Of a DNA stretch of 64,000 nt, positions 46,086 to 55,312 are shown piece after piece (position 1 is the stretch's first letter; the number at the start of each line of letters is the position of its first letter). The notes below the pieces were generated by a model that made no database searches, was not told where the DNA came from, and worked only from the letters and a program-made list of their open reading frames with translations. The DNA comes from Rhodococcus sp. ABRD24. Its GTDB lineage: Bacteria > Actinomycetota > Actinomycetes > Mycobacteriales > Mycobacteriaceae. Where the stretch lies: positions 4,030,001-4,094,000 of the forward strand of contig NZ_CP035319.1 of the NCBI RefSeq assembly GCF_004328705.1, written 5' to 3'. The position numbers were made by a program, and so were the translations under genes.

Positions 46086-46940
46086 TCATATGGGTGCACC
46101 GGCCTCACGGAGCTTCTCGCGCACTCGAGTGACGAGGGTGCCGGGCCGGTTGTAAAGGAGTTCGGAACCCACCCGGACCACCGTGAACCCGAGCTTCTCG
46201 ATCCGCGCGGCTCGCTCGATGTCCCAGGCACGCTGGCGGCGGTCGGTCCAATGATGTTCCCCGTCGTACTCCACCAGCACGGACCAGCGGCGCCAGCCCA
46301 TGTCCGCCCACGCGAACTCCCGTCCGTATGCGACGAGCGGGACCTGTGTCTCGGGTCGCGGCAGTCCTGCGTCGACGATTACGAGTCGGGTGTGAGTCTC
46401 GGGCGGCGATTCGGAGCCGGCGTCGACATCGGGGAGATAGCGCCGAAGCCGGACCGCCCCTGGCGTACGCGGGTGACGCTTGGCGATCAGTTCGATGTCC
46501 TCGACGGAGAGTCCACTGTTCCGGCACAGGTCGTCGAGTGCGCTGATCGCATCTCGCCGAGGCAGACGTCGGCCGAGATCGAAGGCGGCGCGGGCGGGGG
46601 TCGCGACACACATGCCGTCGACGGTGCAGACCTCGTCGGCGTCGAGGTGGCAGTTGTGGATCAGCAAGCCTGCCGGTGCTCGCCTGTGCCCGTGGCAGAT
46701 CACTTCGGCAGGTGCCGTGGTGTCGATCCATCGGGCTCCGTGCAGCGCGGCCGCGGAGTATCCGGTGAGCACTGTGGCGGACCCGGCGAAGATCCATGCG
46801 GCCTGCGCGCGGACTCGCGGCGTGACGGCTGTACCTCTGGGAACGTAGACGTCCCGGTAGATGCGGGTGAAGTCGTGGCGGAGGTGATGAACGGTCACGG
46901 TGCCGTCGGCTACGGCCCGCGATCCTCGGAACGGCTGCAT
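46086..46940 (-). CDS. DUF559 endonuclease-fold protein with AbiEi-like N terminus
   Basis: 284 residues from ATG 46940 (MQPFRGSRAVADG; a start at 47009 is possible). The N-terminal part (IYRDVYVPRG, then VLTGYSAAALHGARW) resembles the winged-helix and AbiEi-type domain. The C-terminal part has the restriction-endonuclease-like core of DUF559: SVLVEYDGEHHWTDRRQRAWDIERAARIEKLGFTVVRV, with Glu-Asp-Gly and a following basic motif. Such proteins are common in mycobacteria and related genera; role unknown, sometimes linked to repair or toxin-antitoxin systems. Palindromes enclose the gene on both sides. Confidence 0.8.
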   Translation of the reverse strand: MQPFRGSRAVADGTVTVHHLRHDFTRIYRDVYVPRGTAVTPRVRAQAAWIFAGSATVLTGYSAAALHGARWIDTTAPAEVICHGHRRAPAGLLIHNCHLDADEVCTVDGMCVATPARAAFDLGRRLPRRDAISALDDLCRNSGLSVEDIELIAKRHPRTPGAVRLRRYLPDVDAGSESPPETHTRLVIVDAGLPRPETQVPLVAYGREFAWADMGWRRWSVLVEYDGEHHWTDRRQRAWDIERAARIEKLGFTVVRVGSELLYNRPGTLVTRVREKLREAGAPI

Positions 46941-47015
46941 CCGGCCAGCATGGCGAAGTCGCGCGCCGTCGGACAGCCCCAACCTGCGGGTTGTGGATAA
47001 CCTCCGCAACGACGT

Positions 47016-47064
47016 CGGGCGGTTACTGCGACAACGGCCGAGAGCCGATCGCAGTAACCGCCCG
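47016..47064. repeat. Palindromic element, right copy
   Basis: Same 15-bp stem and nearly the same loop as the copy at 46034. Here the stem extends four more bases on each side (ACGT at 47012-47015 with ACGT at 47065-47068), giving 19 bp. It follows the stop of the thiolase gene on the minus strand and could terminate it. Confidence 0.92.
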
Positions 47065-47089
47065 ACGTGCGGCGAGTGTCAGTGGCTGA

Positions 47090-48307
47090 TCAGCTCAGAC
47101 GCTCGAGCACCATCGCCATACCCTGGCCGCCGCCGACGCACATGGTCTCGACACCGAACTGCTTGTCGTGGGTCTGCAGGTTGTTGAGCAGCGTCGCGGT
47201 GATGCGGGCGCCGGTCATGCCGAACGGGTGGCCGACGGCGATGGCGCCACCGGAGACGTTCAGCTTGTCCTCGTCGATCTCGAGCTCGCGAGCCGAGCCG
47301 AGGACCTGCACCGCGAATGCCTCGTTGATCTCGAACAGGTCGATGTCACTGACCGACTTGCCGGCGATAGCGAGGGCGCGCTTGGTGGCCTCGATCGGGC
47401 CCAGGCCCATGATCTCGGGGGACAGGCCGGAGACGCCGGTGGAAACGACCCGAGCCAGCGGGGTCAGGCCCAGCTCCTTGGCCTTCGTGTCGCTCATGAT
47501 GACCAGCGCGGCAGCGCCGTCGTTGAGCGGGCAGCAGTTGCCGGCGTTGACGGTGCCATCGGGACGGAACACCGGCTTGAGCTGGCTGACGGCCTCGTAG
47601 GTGACGCCGGCGCGCGGGCCGTCGTCGGTGGAGACGACGGTGCCGTCGGCGAGGGTGACCGGGGTGATCTCCCGCTCGAAGAAGCCGGCCTTGATGGCCT
47701 CCTCGGCACGGTTCTGCGAGCGGACGCCCCAGCGGTCCTGGTCTTCGCGGGAGATGCCGGTCAGCTGCGCGACGTTCTCGGCGGTCTGGCCCATCGCGAT
47801 GTACGCGTCGGGGACGATGTCGTTCTCGCGGGGATCGCTCCACTTGACGCCGCCCTGCGCGGCGACGGCGGTGCGCTCCATGGCCTCGGCGAAGAACGGG
47901 TTCTTCGTGTCGGGCAGCGAGTCCGAGTTGCCGGCGGCGAAGCTCGACACCGATTCGACACCCGCGGAGATGAACACGTCACCCTCGCCGGCCTTGATCG
48001 CGTGCAACGCCATGCGAGTGGTCTGCAACGACGACGAGCAGTAGCGGGTGATCGTGGTGCCGGGCAGGCTGTCGTAGCCGAGCTTGATGGCGACGATGCG
48101 CGCCATGTTGAAGCCGGCCTTGCCGCCGGGGAGGCCGCAGCCGAGCATCAGGTCGTTGATCTCGGTGGGATCGAGTTCGGGAACCTTCGCCAGAGCGGCG
48201 GCGATCATCTGCGCGGCGAGGTCGTCCGGGCGCATGCTTGCCAGGGAGCCCTTCACGGCGCGGCCGATGGGCGAGCGGGCAACGGAGACAATGACTGCCT
48301 CGGGCAT
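47090..48307 (-). CDS. Acetyl-CoA acetyltransferase (thiolase), FadA3-like
   Basis: 405 residues. Condenses or cleaves acyl-CoA units in beta-oxidation or acetoacetyl-CoA formation. All thiolase motifs are intact: Cys90 in TRYCSSSLQTTRMA, the NEAFA motif in FEINEAFAVQ, GHPFGMTGAR with the active His, and the second Cys in CVGGGQGMAMV near the C terminus. In M. tuberculosis the thiolase Rv1074c precedes the cbs region, as here. Confidence 0.94.
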   Translation of the reverse strand: MPEAVIVSVARSPIGRAVKGSLASMRPDDLAAQMIAAALAKVPELDPTEINDLMLGCGLPGGKAGFNMARIVAIKLGYDSLPGTTITRYCSSSLQTTRMALHAIKAGEGDVFISAGVESVSSFAAGNSDSLPDTKNPFFAEAMERTAVAAQGGVKWSDPRENDIVPDAYIAMGQTAENVAQLTGISREDQDRWGVRSQNRAEEAIKAGFFEREITPVTLADGTVVSTDDGPRAGVTYEAVSQLKPVFRPDGTVNAGNCCPLNDGAAALVIMSDTKAKELGLTPLARVVSTGVSGLSPEIMGLGPIEATKRALAIAGKSVSDIDLFEINEAFAVQVLGSARELEIDEDKLNVSGGAIAVGHPFGMTGARITATLLNNLQTHDKQFGVETMCVGGGQGMAMVLERLS

Positions 48308-48579
48308 GGAAACTCCTTCGTACGATTGGTCTCTTCGACCATGAACTTACGTTGCCGGGGCCGTGTTACTGCGAGGCCGCCTCGAATCGGTGGCCAGTGC
48401 CCCGCCCTGACACTGTATTTTGCGACGCTCGTGGCCTATGAGCTGGGTAAATGTCCGCGGATCTGGAACGCGTTCGGCACGGTGCAGCGACGACTGTCCG
48501 CGTTGCTGCAGAGAAGCCGAGGACCAGGTCTCGACCCCTTCACGGCGCATGTCCGAATACCATCTGGAACCATGGGGGC

Positions 48580-49965
<1,386 letters not shown>

Positions 49966-49990
49966 TCTTCGGGTCGCTAGGCTGGTCGCC

Positions 49991-51145
49991 ATGAGTGAGC
50001 AGGGATTCTCCAACGGTTTCTCCACCAGGGCCATCCACGCCGGTTACGAGCCGGATCCGCAGACCGGCGCGGTCAACGTGCCGATTTACGCCAGTTCCAC
50101 GTTTGCGCAGGACGGTGTCGGCGGCATGCGCGGTGGCTTCGAGTACGCGCGCACGGGCAACCCGACGCGTCGTCCGCTCGAGGCCAACCTCGCGGCGCTC
50201 GAATCGGGCACGTTCGGACGGGCGTTCGGCTCGGGCATGGCCGCGACGGACTGCGTGCTGCGGTCGCTGCTGCGCCCCGGCGACCACCTGGTGATTCCCA
50301 ACGATGCCTACGGCGGCACGTTCCGGCTCATCGACAAGGTGTTCACGCAGTGGGGGATCGAATACACCCCCGCTGCGGTATCCGATGTCGACGCCGTTCG
50401 TGCCGCGATCCGCCCGAACACCAAGCTGGTGTGGGTCGAGACCCCGACCAACCCGCTGCTCAACATCGGTGACATCGCCGCGATCTCCGAGGTGGCGCAC
50501 GCGGCTGGCGCAAAGATGTTGGTGGACAACACGTTTGCCTCGCCGTATCTGCAGCAGCCACTGCAGTTGGGCGCCGACATCGCGCTGCACTCGACCACCA
50601 AGTACATCGGCGGGCACTCCGACGTGGTGGGCGGCGCGCTGGTCACCGCCGACGAGGAACTCGACACCATGTTTGCGTTCCTGCAGAACGGTGCCGGTGC
50701 GGTGCCCGGTCCGTTCGACGCGTTCCTGACGATGCGCGGCATCAAGACCCTCGCACTGCGCATGGAACGGCACAGCGACAACGCCGAGAAGGTCGTCGAC
50801 CTGCTCACCGGGCACGCCGCGATCTCACACGTCATCTACCCGGGCCTCGAGTCCCACCCCGGCCACGCGGTGGCGTCGAAGCAGATGCGACGATTCGGCG
50901 GCATGATCTCGGTGCGGTTGAAGGGTGGTAAGCAGGCCGCGCTCGACTTCTGCTCACGCACGCAGATCTTCACGCTCGCCGAGTCGCTCGGCGGCGTCGA
51001 GTCGCTCATCGAGCACCCCGGTGCGATGACGCACGCGTCGACTGCCGGTTCCGCGCTCGAGGTCCCTGCGGATCTGGTGCGCCTGTCCGTCGGTATCGAG
51101 GATGCCTCCGATCTGCTCGCCGACGTCGAGCAGGCTCTGGGCTGA
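49991..51145 (+). CDS. metB: Cystathionine gamma-synthase
   Basis: A 384-residue PLP enzyme of the Cys/Met metabolism family. The start FSTRAIHAGYEPDPQTGAV, the EYARTGNPTR motif and the PLP lysine in HSTTKYIGGHSDVVGG are clear. It makes cystathionine from an activated homoserine and cysteine in the forward direction, opposite to Cbs, and may also have lyase activity. The gene is 25 bases from cbs, the same pair as Rv1077/Rv1079. Confidence 0.93.
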   Translation: MSEQGFSNGFSTRAIHAGYEPDPQTGAVNVPIYASSTFAQDGVGGMRGGFEYARTGNPTRRPLEANLAALESGTFGRAFGSGMAATDCVLRSLLRPGDHLVIPNDAYGGTFRLIDKVFTQWGIEYTPAAVSDVDAVRAAIRPNTKLVWVETPTNPLLNIGDIAAISEVAHAAGAKMLVDNTFASPYLQQPLQLGADIALHSTTKYIGGHSDVVGGALVTADEELDTMFAFLQNGAGAVPGPFDAFLTMRGIKTLALRMERHSDNAEKVVDLLTGHAAISHVIYPGLESHPGHAVASKQMRRFGGMISVRLKGGKQAALDFCSRTQIFTLAESLGGVESLIEHPGAMTHASTAGSALEVPADLVRLSVGIEDASDLLADVEQALG

Positions 51146-51156
51146 TCCACTCGCGA

Positions 51157-51200
51157 TTCGCGCACTTACCGGAGCACTCGCATAACGGTAAGTGCGCGAA
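51157..51200. terminator. Palindrome after metB
   Basis: 15-bp stem TTCGCGCACTTACCG / CGGTAAGTGCGCGAA with a 14-base loop, starting 11 bases after metB. It is likely a terminator. Size and layout recall the two palindromes around the DUF559 gene, though the sequence differs. Confidence 0.85.
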
Positions 51201-51311
51201 CGGCGGCAGTTTTACCGAAATCCTGTCCAATCGAGCTCAATCCGACCCCGTGTTGACGGTTTGCCCGTTACCGTGAGTTCCCGGAACAAAGCTCGAGTCC
51301 AGGAGCGGTGA

Positions 51312-52640
51312 ATGTCATTGGATCCCGCGGCCATCATCGTGGCCATCACTGCGGCAGCGAGTGCGGCAATTCAGGGAACCGACGTTCCGCCCCCGGTGAA
51401 AGATCAAGCCGCCGAGGTCATCGCGGGCATCGATCAGGCAGCGCCCGGAGCAGGCGAGCAAGTCAACAGTCTCCTGTCGCTGCTGCCACAGGATGTGCGG
51501 CCGCAGGCCGAGCGGGCCGTGGTCGACTTCACGTCCGCGATCCCCGGGGTGCAGCAGCCCACGACGGGTCCTCTCGCCGATACCGTTTCGCAGCCGGAGC
51601 CCGCACCTATTCCCGCGCCGATGCCGGCCCCGGTCGGCCTGCCGGCGGCTCCCGTCTCGGCGCCGACCCTTGCGATTCCCGGAATCGGCGGTATCACGCT
51701 GCCTTCGTTGCCGGCGATCCTGCCGAATACCAATCTGGGACAGGTGGGTTCGATTGCGGTGTTCGCGCCGTGGTTACGCAAGGCCGGTGAGATCTGCGAC
51801 GGTGTCAAAGCACCCACCCTGGCGGCACTCTTCTCCGTCGAGAACGACTTCCGTTACGGCCCCGGTGCACCGGTGTCTCTTGCCGGTGGGCGTGGTCCGG
51901 GCAAGTTCATGCCGAGTGAGTGGGCGAAGTACGGCAAGGACGCCGATGGTGACGGCAATGCCGACATCCTCGGTGTTGCCGATTCGGTGATGGCGGCTGG
52001 AAACATGCTGTGCGACAACTACGCGCAGGTCGACGGGTGGAAGAAGGATGGCCTGGTCCAGGGCGACACCCTCGATCTCGCGCTCGCGGCGTTCAACTCC
52101 GGAGCTCGCGCCGTGCGCAAGGCGGGAGGCGTTCCGTCCGGCGTCGACGACGCCGCAGACCAGAGCGGGCCCTATGCGCAGAAGATCCGCGCATCGGAGG
52201 GACAGTTCGAGCAGTTGCTGTCGCCGTTCGCGAACTTCAACCTGGACCTCAACCTCCCGACGACGGGCATCGGCGGCGCCGCCGTGCAGCTCGCGATGCG
52301 GTACCTGGGTCTTCCGTACGTATGGGGCGGTGGCAACATCAGTGGACCGTCGATGGGCGGCTTCGACTGCTCGGGTCTGACGTCGTTCGCGGTGTTCGCG
52401 GCGACGGGCGGCAAGGTGACGCTACCGCGTACGTCGGAGACGCAGTGGGGTGTCGGCACCGAGATCCCGATGGCCGCGGCGCAGCCCGGCGACCTGGTGT
52501 TCGGCAACTGGCAGGCCGGTGGTCCCGGACACGTCGGCATCTACATGGGTAACGGCATGATGGTCCATGCTCCGACGTTCGGCGACGTCGTCAAGGTCGG
52601 CCCGATCTTCGACGGCATGAAGGCGCGCCGGGTGATGTGA
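51312..52640 (+). CDS. Cell-wall hydrolase with SLT-like and NlpC/P60 domains
   Basis: 442 residues. N-terminal 30 residues are Ala-rich (DPAAIIVAITAAASAAIQG) without an obvious cleavable signal. A Pro/Ala linker follows (to about 135), then a lytic-transglycosylase-like domain (TLAALFSVENDFRYG with the likely catalytic Glu, then KFMPSEWAKYGKDADGDGNAD). The NlpC/P60 peptidase comes last: Cys353 in GGFDCSGLT, His in GHVGIYMGNG and a further His in MVHAP. It would cut both glycan and peptide bonds of peptidoglycan. How it is exported is unclear. The ATG follows AGGAG. Confidence 0.88.
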   Translation: MSLDPAAIIVAITAAASAAIQGTDVPPPVKDQAAEVIAGIDQAAPGAGEQVNSLLSLLPQDVRPQAERAVVDFTSAIPGVQQPTTGPLADTVSQPEPAPIPAPMPAPVGLPAAPVSAPTLAIPGIGGITLPSLPAILPNTNLGQVGSIAVFAPWLRKAGEICDGVKAPTLAALFSVENDFRYGPGAPVSLAGGRGPGKFMPSEWAKYGKDADGDGNADILGVADSVMAAGNMLCDNYAQVDGWKKDGLVQGDTLDLALAAFNSGARAVRKAGGVPSGVDDAADQSGPYAQKIRASEGQFEQLLSPFANFNLDLNLPTTGIGGAAVQLAMRYLGLPYVWGGGNISGPSMGGFDCSGLTSFAVFAATGGKVTLPRTSETQWGVGTEIPMAAAQPGDLVFGNWQAGGPGHVGIYMGNGMMVHAPTFGDVVKVGPIFDGMKARRVM

Positions 52641-52699
52641 CTCGGTGCTTCGCAGCGCGCGGCGATGCATCCGACAGTCGTATTCGAGACCTGAACGAA

Positions 52700-52735
52700 G
52701 AACCCCGGTTCGAGCGGAGGCTCGAACCGGGGTTC
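52700..52735. terminator. Bidirectional terminator between NlpC/P60 and greA
   Basis: Perfect 16-bp stem GAACCCCGGTTCGAGC / GCTCGAACCGGGGTTC with the loop GGAG, between two convergent genes. Confidence 0.93.
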
Positions 52736-52754
52736 GGTGTCTCAGGTGTCCTGA

Positions 52755-53249
52755 TCAGGCGTGGTACGGCTCCGCGCTGATGAGGGTGACCTTCATCAGG
52801 CTGCCGTTGGGCAGGTTGTACTCGCGGGTCTCGCCGACCTTCGCTTCGAGCAGCGCACCGCCGAGCGGGGAGTTCGGGGAGTAGACCTCGAGCTTGTTGT
52901 CCCGGGCGCCCTCTTCGCGGGTTGCGATGAGAAAGGTCTCGGTATCGGACTCGTCACCGTCGTAGTAGACCTTGACGACGGAGCCGGGCAGTGCGATGCC
53001 GGACTGGGTGGGCGCCTCGCCGACCTTCGCGTTGTTCAGCAGCTCCTGCAGCTGGCGGATGCGTGCCTCCTGCTGGCCCTGCTCCTCGCGGGCGGCATGG
53101 TAACCACCGTTCTCCTTGAGGTCGCCCTCTTCGCGACGCTCGTTGATCTCGGCGGCAATGACCGGACGATTGGCGATGAGCTGGTCGAGCTCATTCTTGA
53201 GCCTGTCGTGAGACTCCTGAGTAAGCCAGGTCACCTGGGTCTCGGTCAT
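52755..53249 (-). CDS. greA: Transcription elongation factor GreA
   Basis: 164 residues: an N-terminal coiled coil ([20 protein letters not shown], then [19 protein letters not shown] with the acidic tip residues) and an FKBP-like C-terminal domain ending in [20 protein letters not shown]. It enters the RNA polymerase secondary channel and stimulates cleavage of backtracked RNA. TAAAAT at 53443-53448 on the minus strand may be its -10 box. Confidence 0.96.
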   Translation of the reverse strand: MTETQVTWLTQESHDRLKNELDQLIANRPVIAAEINERREEGDLKENGGYHAAREEQGQQEARIRQLQELLNNAKVGEAPTQSGIALPGSVVKVYYDGDESDTETFLIATREEGARDNKLEVYSPNSPLGGALLEAKVGETREYNLPNGSLMKVTLISAEPYHA

Positions 53250-53407
53250 TCTCGATCACTCCCTTGTAGTTGAAGTCCGGTTATGGACTCCCTCGGCAGA
53301 CCGCTGCGAACAGCAGCGATCAACGGGCAGGCCGGCTCTAGTCCGTGGCGAATATCCCCCGGGTACGCCCACCGCGTGAGCAGACTCGTCCTGCCGTCAA
53401 TGCAGCA

Positions 53408-53436
53408 ATACACGGCTCCAAGGCGGAACCGTGTAT
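53408..53436 (-). other. Inverted repeat in the greA leader
   Basis: ATACACGGCTCC and GGAACCGTGTAT pair at 11 of 12 positions around AAGGC. It lies in the 250-base gap between DUF4307 and greA, so it may end the upstream transcript or structure the greA leader. Confidence 0.6.
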
Positions 53437-53499
53437 CGATCCATTTTAGCACGAGCGGGGTTTTCGGCCGTTCGGATCGAAGACCGGTCGGTCGGGTAC

Positions 53500-53925
53500 T
53501 CAGCCCGCCTGAAGGTACGCGGGAACGTCCATGCTGCATCCGTACAGATCGCCCATCGCGGGTGGCTTCGATGCGTGAACGGGAGCAGTGATCTCGACGG
53601 TCTGGGAGGCCGACGGCGCGACGTAGACCTCGCGACGGCCGGTTTCGGAACCGTCCTTGGACCGGGTCCGGATGATGCATACCGCGGCCTCGGACGGGTC
53701 CTCCCGTGTCACGGTGAACTGGATGTTCATCGTCTGAAGGTCCACGATGTCGAATGCGACCTGTTTGCCCTCGACGTCCTTGACCGAGAACTTGGTGTAC
53801 CCGAGGTAGGCGATGCCGATTCCCGCCAGCACGACGATACCGGTGAGCACCCATTTGCCCCAGTTCCGGCTGCGGGACGCTGTGGGCGTGGACCCGTAAC
53901 GATCGGCGGGAGGCGTGCTGTTCAT
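53500..53925 (-). CDS. DUF4307 family membrane protein
   Basis: 141 residues from ATG 53925. A short Pro-rich start (MNSTPPADRYG) and one membrane helix (WVLTGIVVLAGIGIAYLGY) precede an outer beta-rich domain with cysteines in AAVCIIRTR and LYGCSMD. It is the ortholog of the gene next to greA in mycobacteria (Rv1081c). A GTG start at 53973 would add 16 residues but lacks a good ribosome site. Function unknown. Confidence 0.88.
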   Translation of the reverse strand: MNSTPPADRYGSTPTASRSRNWGKWVLTGIVVLAGIGIAYLGYTKFSVKDVEGKQVAFDIVDLQTMNIQFTVTREDPSEAAVCIIRTRSKDGSETGRREVYVAPSASQTVEITAPVHASKPPAMGDLYGCSMDVPAYLQAG

Positions 53926-54115
53926 CACTCTGCTCTCGGGTGGTACGGCACCGTCGGTATCGCCGTCAGCCACGAGTGGCGGGGGTACGACAGACGGTCG
54001 TCTGTGTCAGGTGGAACTATAGGGGAAGGAAGACGGCGCGCCGTGGGTGGTAGCGGTCGACCATTCAAGGTGACACGCCACGCCGGTGACATGCGAAGCT
54101 GAGGTGAAGATACAC

Positions 54116-54991
54116 GTGAGTGGATTGCGACTCATGGCCGTTCATGCCCATCCGGATGACGAGTCGAGTAAGGGTGCCGCGACGACGGCTCGCTACGCAG
54201 CAGAGGGCAACGAGGTGCTCGTCGTGACGCTGACGGGCGGCGAGCGCGGCGACATTCTCAACCCGGCGATGGATGTGCCGGGTATCCGGGATCGGATGAC
54301 CGAGGTGCGCCGGGAGGAGATGGCGGAGGCCGCGCGGATCCTCGGGGTGCAGCAGACGTGGCTCGGTTTCGTCGACTCCGGCCTGCCTGAGGGTGACCCC
54401 AAGCCGCCGCTGCCCGAGGGTTGTTTCGCGCTGGTACCGCTCGAGCTGCCGACCGAGGCTCTGGTCAAGGTGATCCGCGAGTTTCGTCCGCACGTGATGA
54501 CCACGTATGACGAGAACGGCGGCTATCCGCACCCCGATCACATCCGCTGTCACGAGGTGTCGATGGCGGCATATGAGGCGGCCGCGGATCCGGAGCAGTT
54601 CCCCGACGCCGGCGAGCCCTGGGCGGTGCAGAAGGTCTACTACTCGCACGGTTTCATCAGGAAGCGCCTGCTCCAGTTCCAGGAGGAGTACGAACGCCGC
54701 GGGGAGGAGTTCCCGATGGCCGACTGGCTCAAGAAGTGGAAGACCGAGCAGGGTGATCTGATGGCGCGGGTGACGACGCAGATCGAGTGCGGCGACTACT
54801 TCCCGCAGCGCGACGACGCCCTGCGGGCGCACGCGACTCAGATCGACCCCAACGGATCGTTCTTCGCGGTGCCGCTGGATATCCAGCAGAAGATCTGGCC
54901 GACCGAGGAGTTCGAGCTGGCCAAGACCCGGGTGAGCACCGCAATCCCGGAGAACGACCTTTTCGCGGGCATTGTGGAGGATGAGCAGTAG
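54116..54991 (+). CDS. mca: Mycothiol S-conjugate amidase Mca
   Basis: Cleaves mycothiol conjugates of toxic compounds so that the mercapturic acid can be exported. The 291-residue zinc amidase has [16 protein letters not shown] (zinc motif) at the N terminus, [13 protein letters not shown], and the second zinc region [13 protein letters not shown]. The GTG at 54116 (preceded by GAGGTGAAG) gives [15 protein letters not shown] like the mycobacterial protein. Its presence supports a mycothiol-producing actinobacterium. Confidence 0.95.
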   Translation: MSGLRLMAVHAHPDDESSKGAATTARYAAEGNEVLVVTLTGGERGDILNPAMDVPGIRDRMTEVRREEMAEAARILGVQQTWLGFVDSGLPEGDPKPPLPEGCFALVPLELPTEALVKVIREFRPHVMTTYDENGGYPHPDHIRCHEVSMAAYEAAADPEQFPDAGEPWAVQKVYYSHGFIRKRLLQFQEEYERRGEEFPMADWLKKWKTEQGDLMARVTTQIECGDYFPQRDDALRAHATQIDPNGSFFAVPLDIQQKIWPTEEFELAKTRVSTAIPENDLFAGIVEDEQ

Positions 54992-54993
54992 TG

Positions 54994-55305
54994 ATGACGA
55001 CGTTGGCCTGGGAGTTCCTCGCGCAGGGCACCAGCACTCCCAGTAACCCGTCGGGGCCGGAGTTCGGTAAGGCGTCGCCCTTCGGGCTCGTGCTGATCAT
55101 CGCGTTGCTCATCGGTACCGTTCTCCTGGTCCGCTCGATGAACAAGCAGCTCAAGAAGCTCCCCGATACGTTCGAGCCCGAGCACCCCGAGGCTGACCAG
55201 GCTGCGGACGAGGGCACCGATCGTGGCGCGGCGCCCGGCGGGTCCTCCCAGCGAGAGCAGGATCCGTCAGCCAAGCACGATCCGCCGACGAAGCCCACGA
55301 GCTAG
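54994..55305 (+). CDS. Small membrane protein next to mca (Rv1083-like)
   Basis: 103 residues. A short outer or periplasmic start (WEFLAQGTSTPSNPSG) precedes one helix (FGLVLIIALLIGTVLLV) and a charged cytoplasmic tail. The position directly after mca and the SMNKQLKKLPDTFEP segment match the mycobacterial neighbour. The ATG lies 2 bases after the mca stop; a GTG overlaps it. Function unknown. Confidence 0.85.
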   Translation: MTTLAWEFLAQGTSTPSNPSGPEFGKASPFGLVLIIALLIGTVLLVRSMNKQLKKLPDTFEPEHPEADQAADEGTDRGAAPGGSSQREQDPSAKHDPPTKPTS

Positions 55306-55312
55306 GGCCGTC

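Noticed and set aside
51253..51258. TTGACG as -35 box for the NlpC/P60 gene
   Set aside because: No acceptable -10 sequence lies 16-18 bases downstream, so the promoter call was not made.
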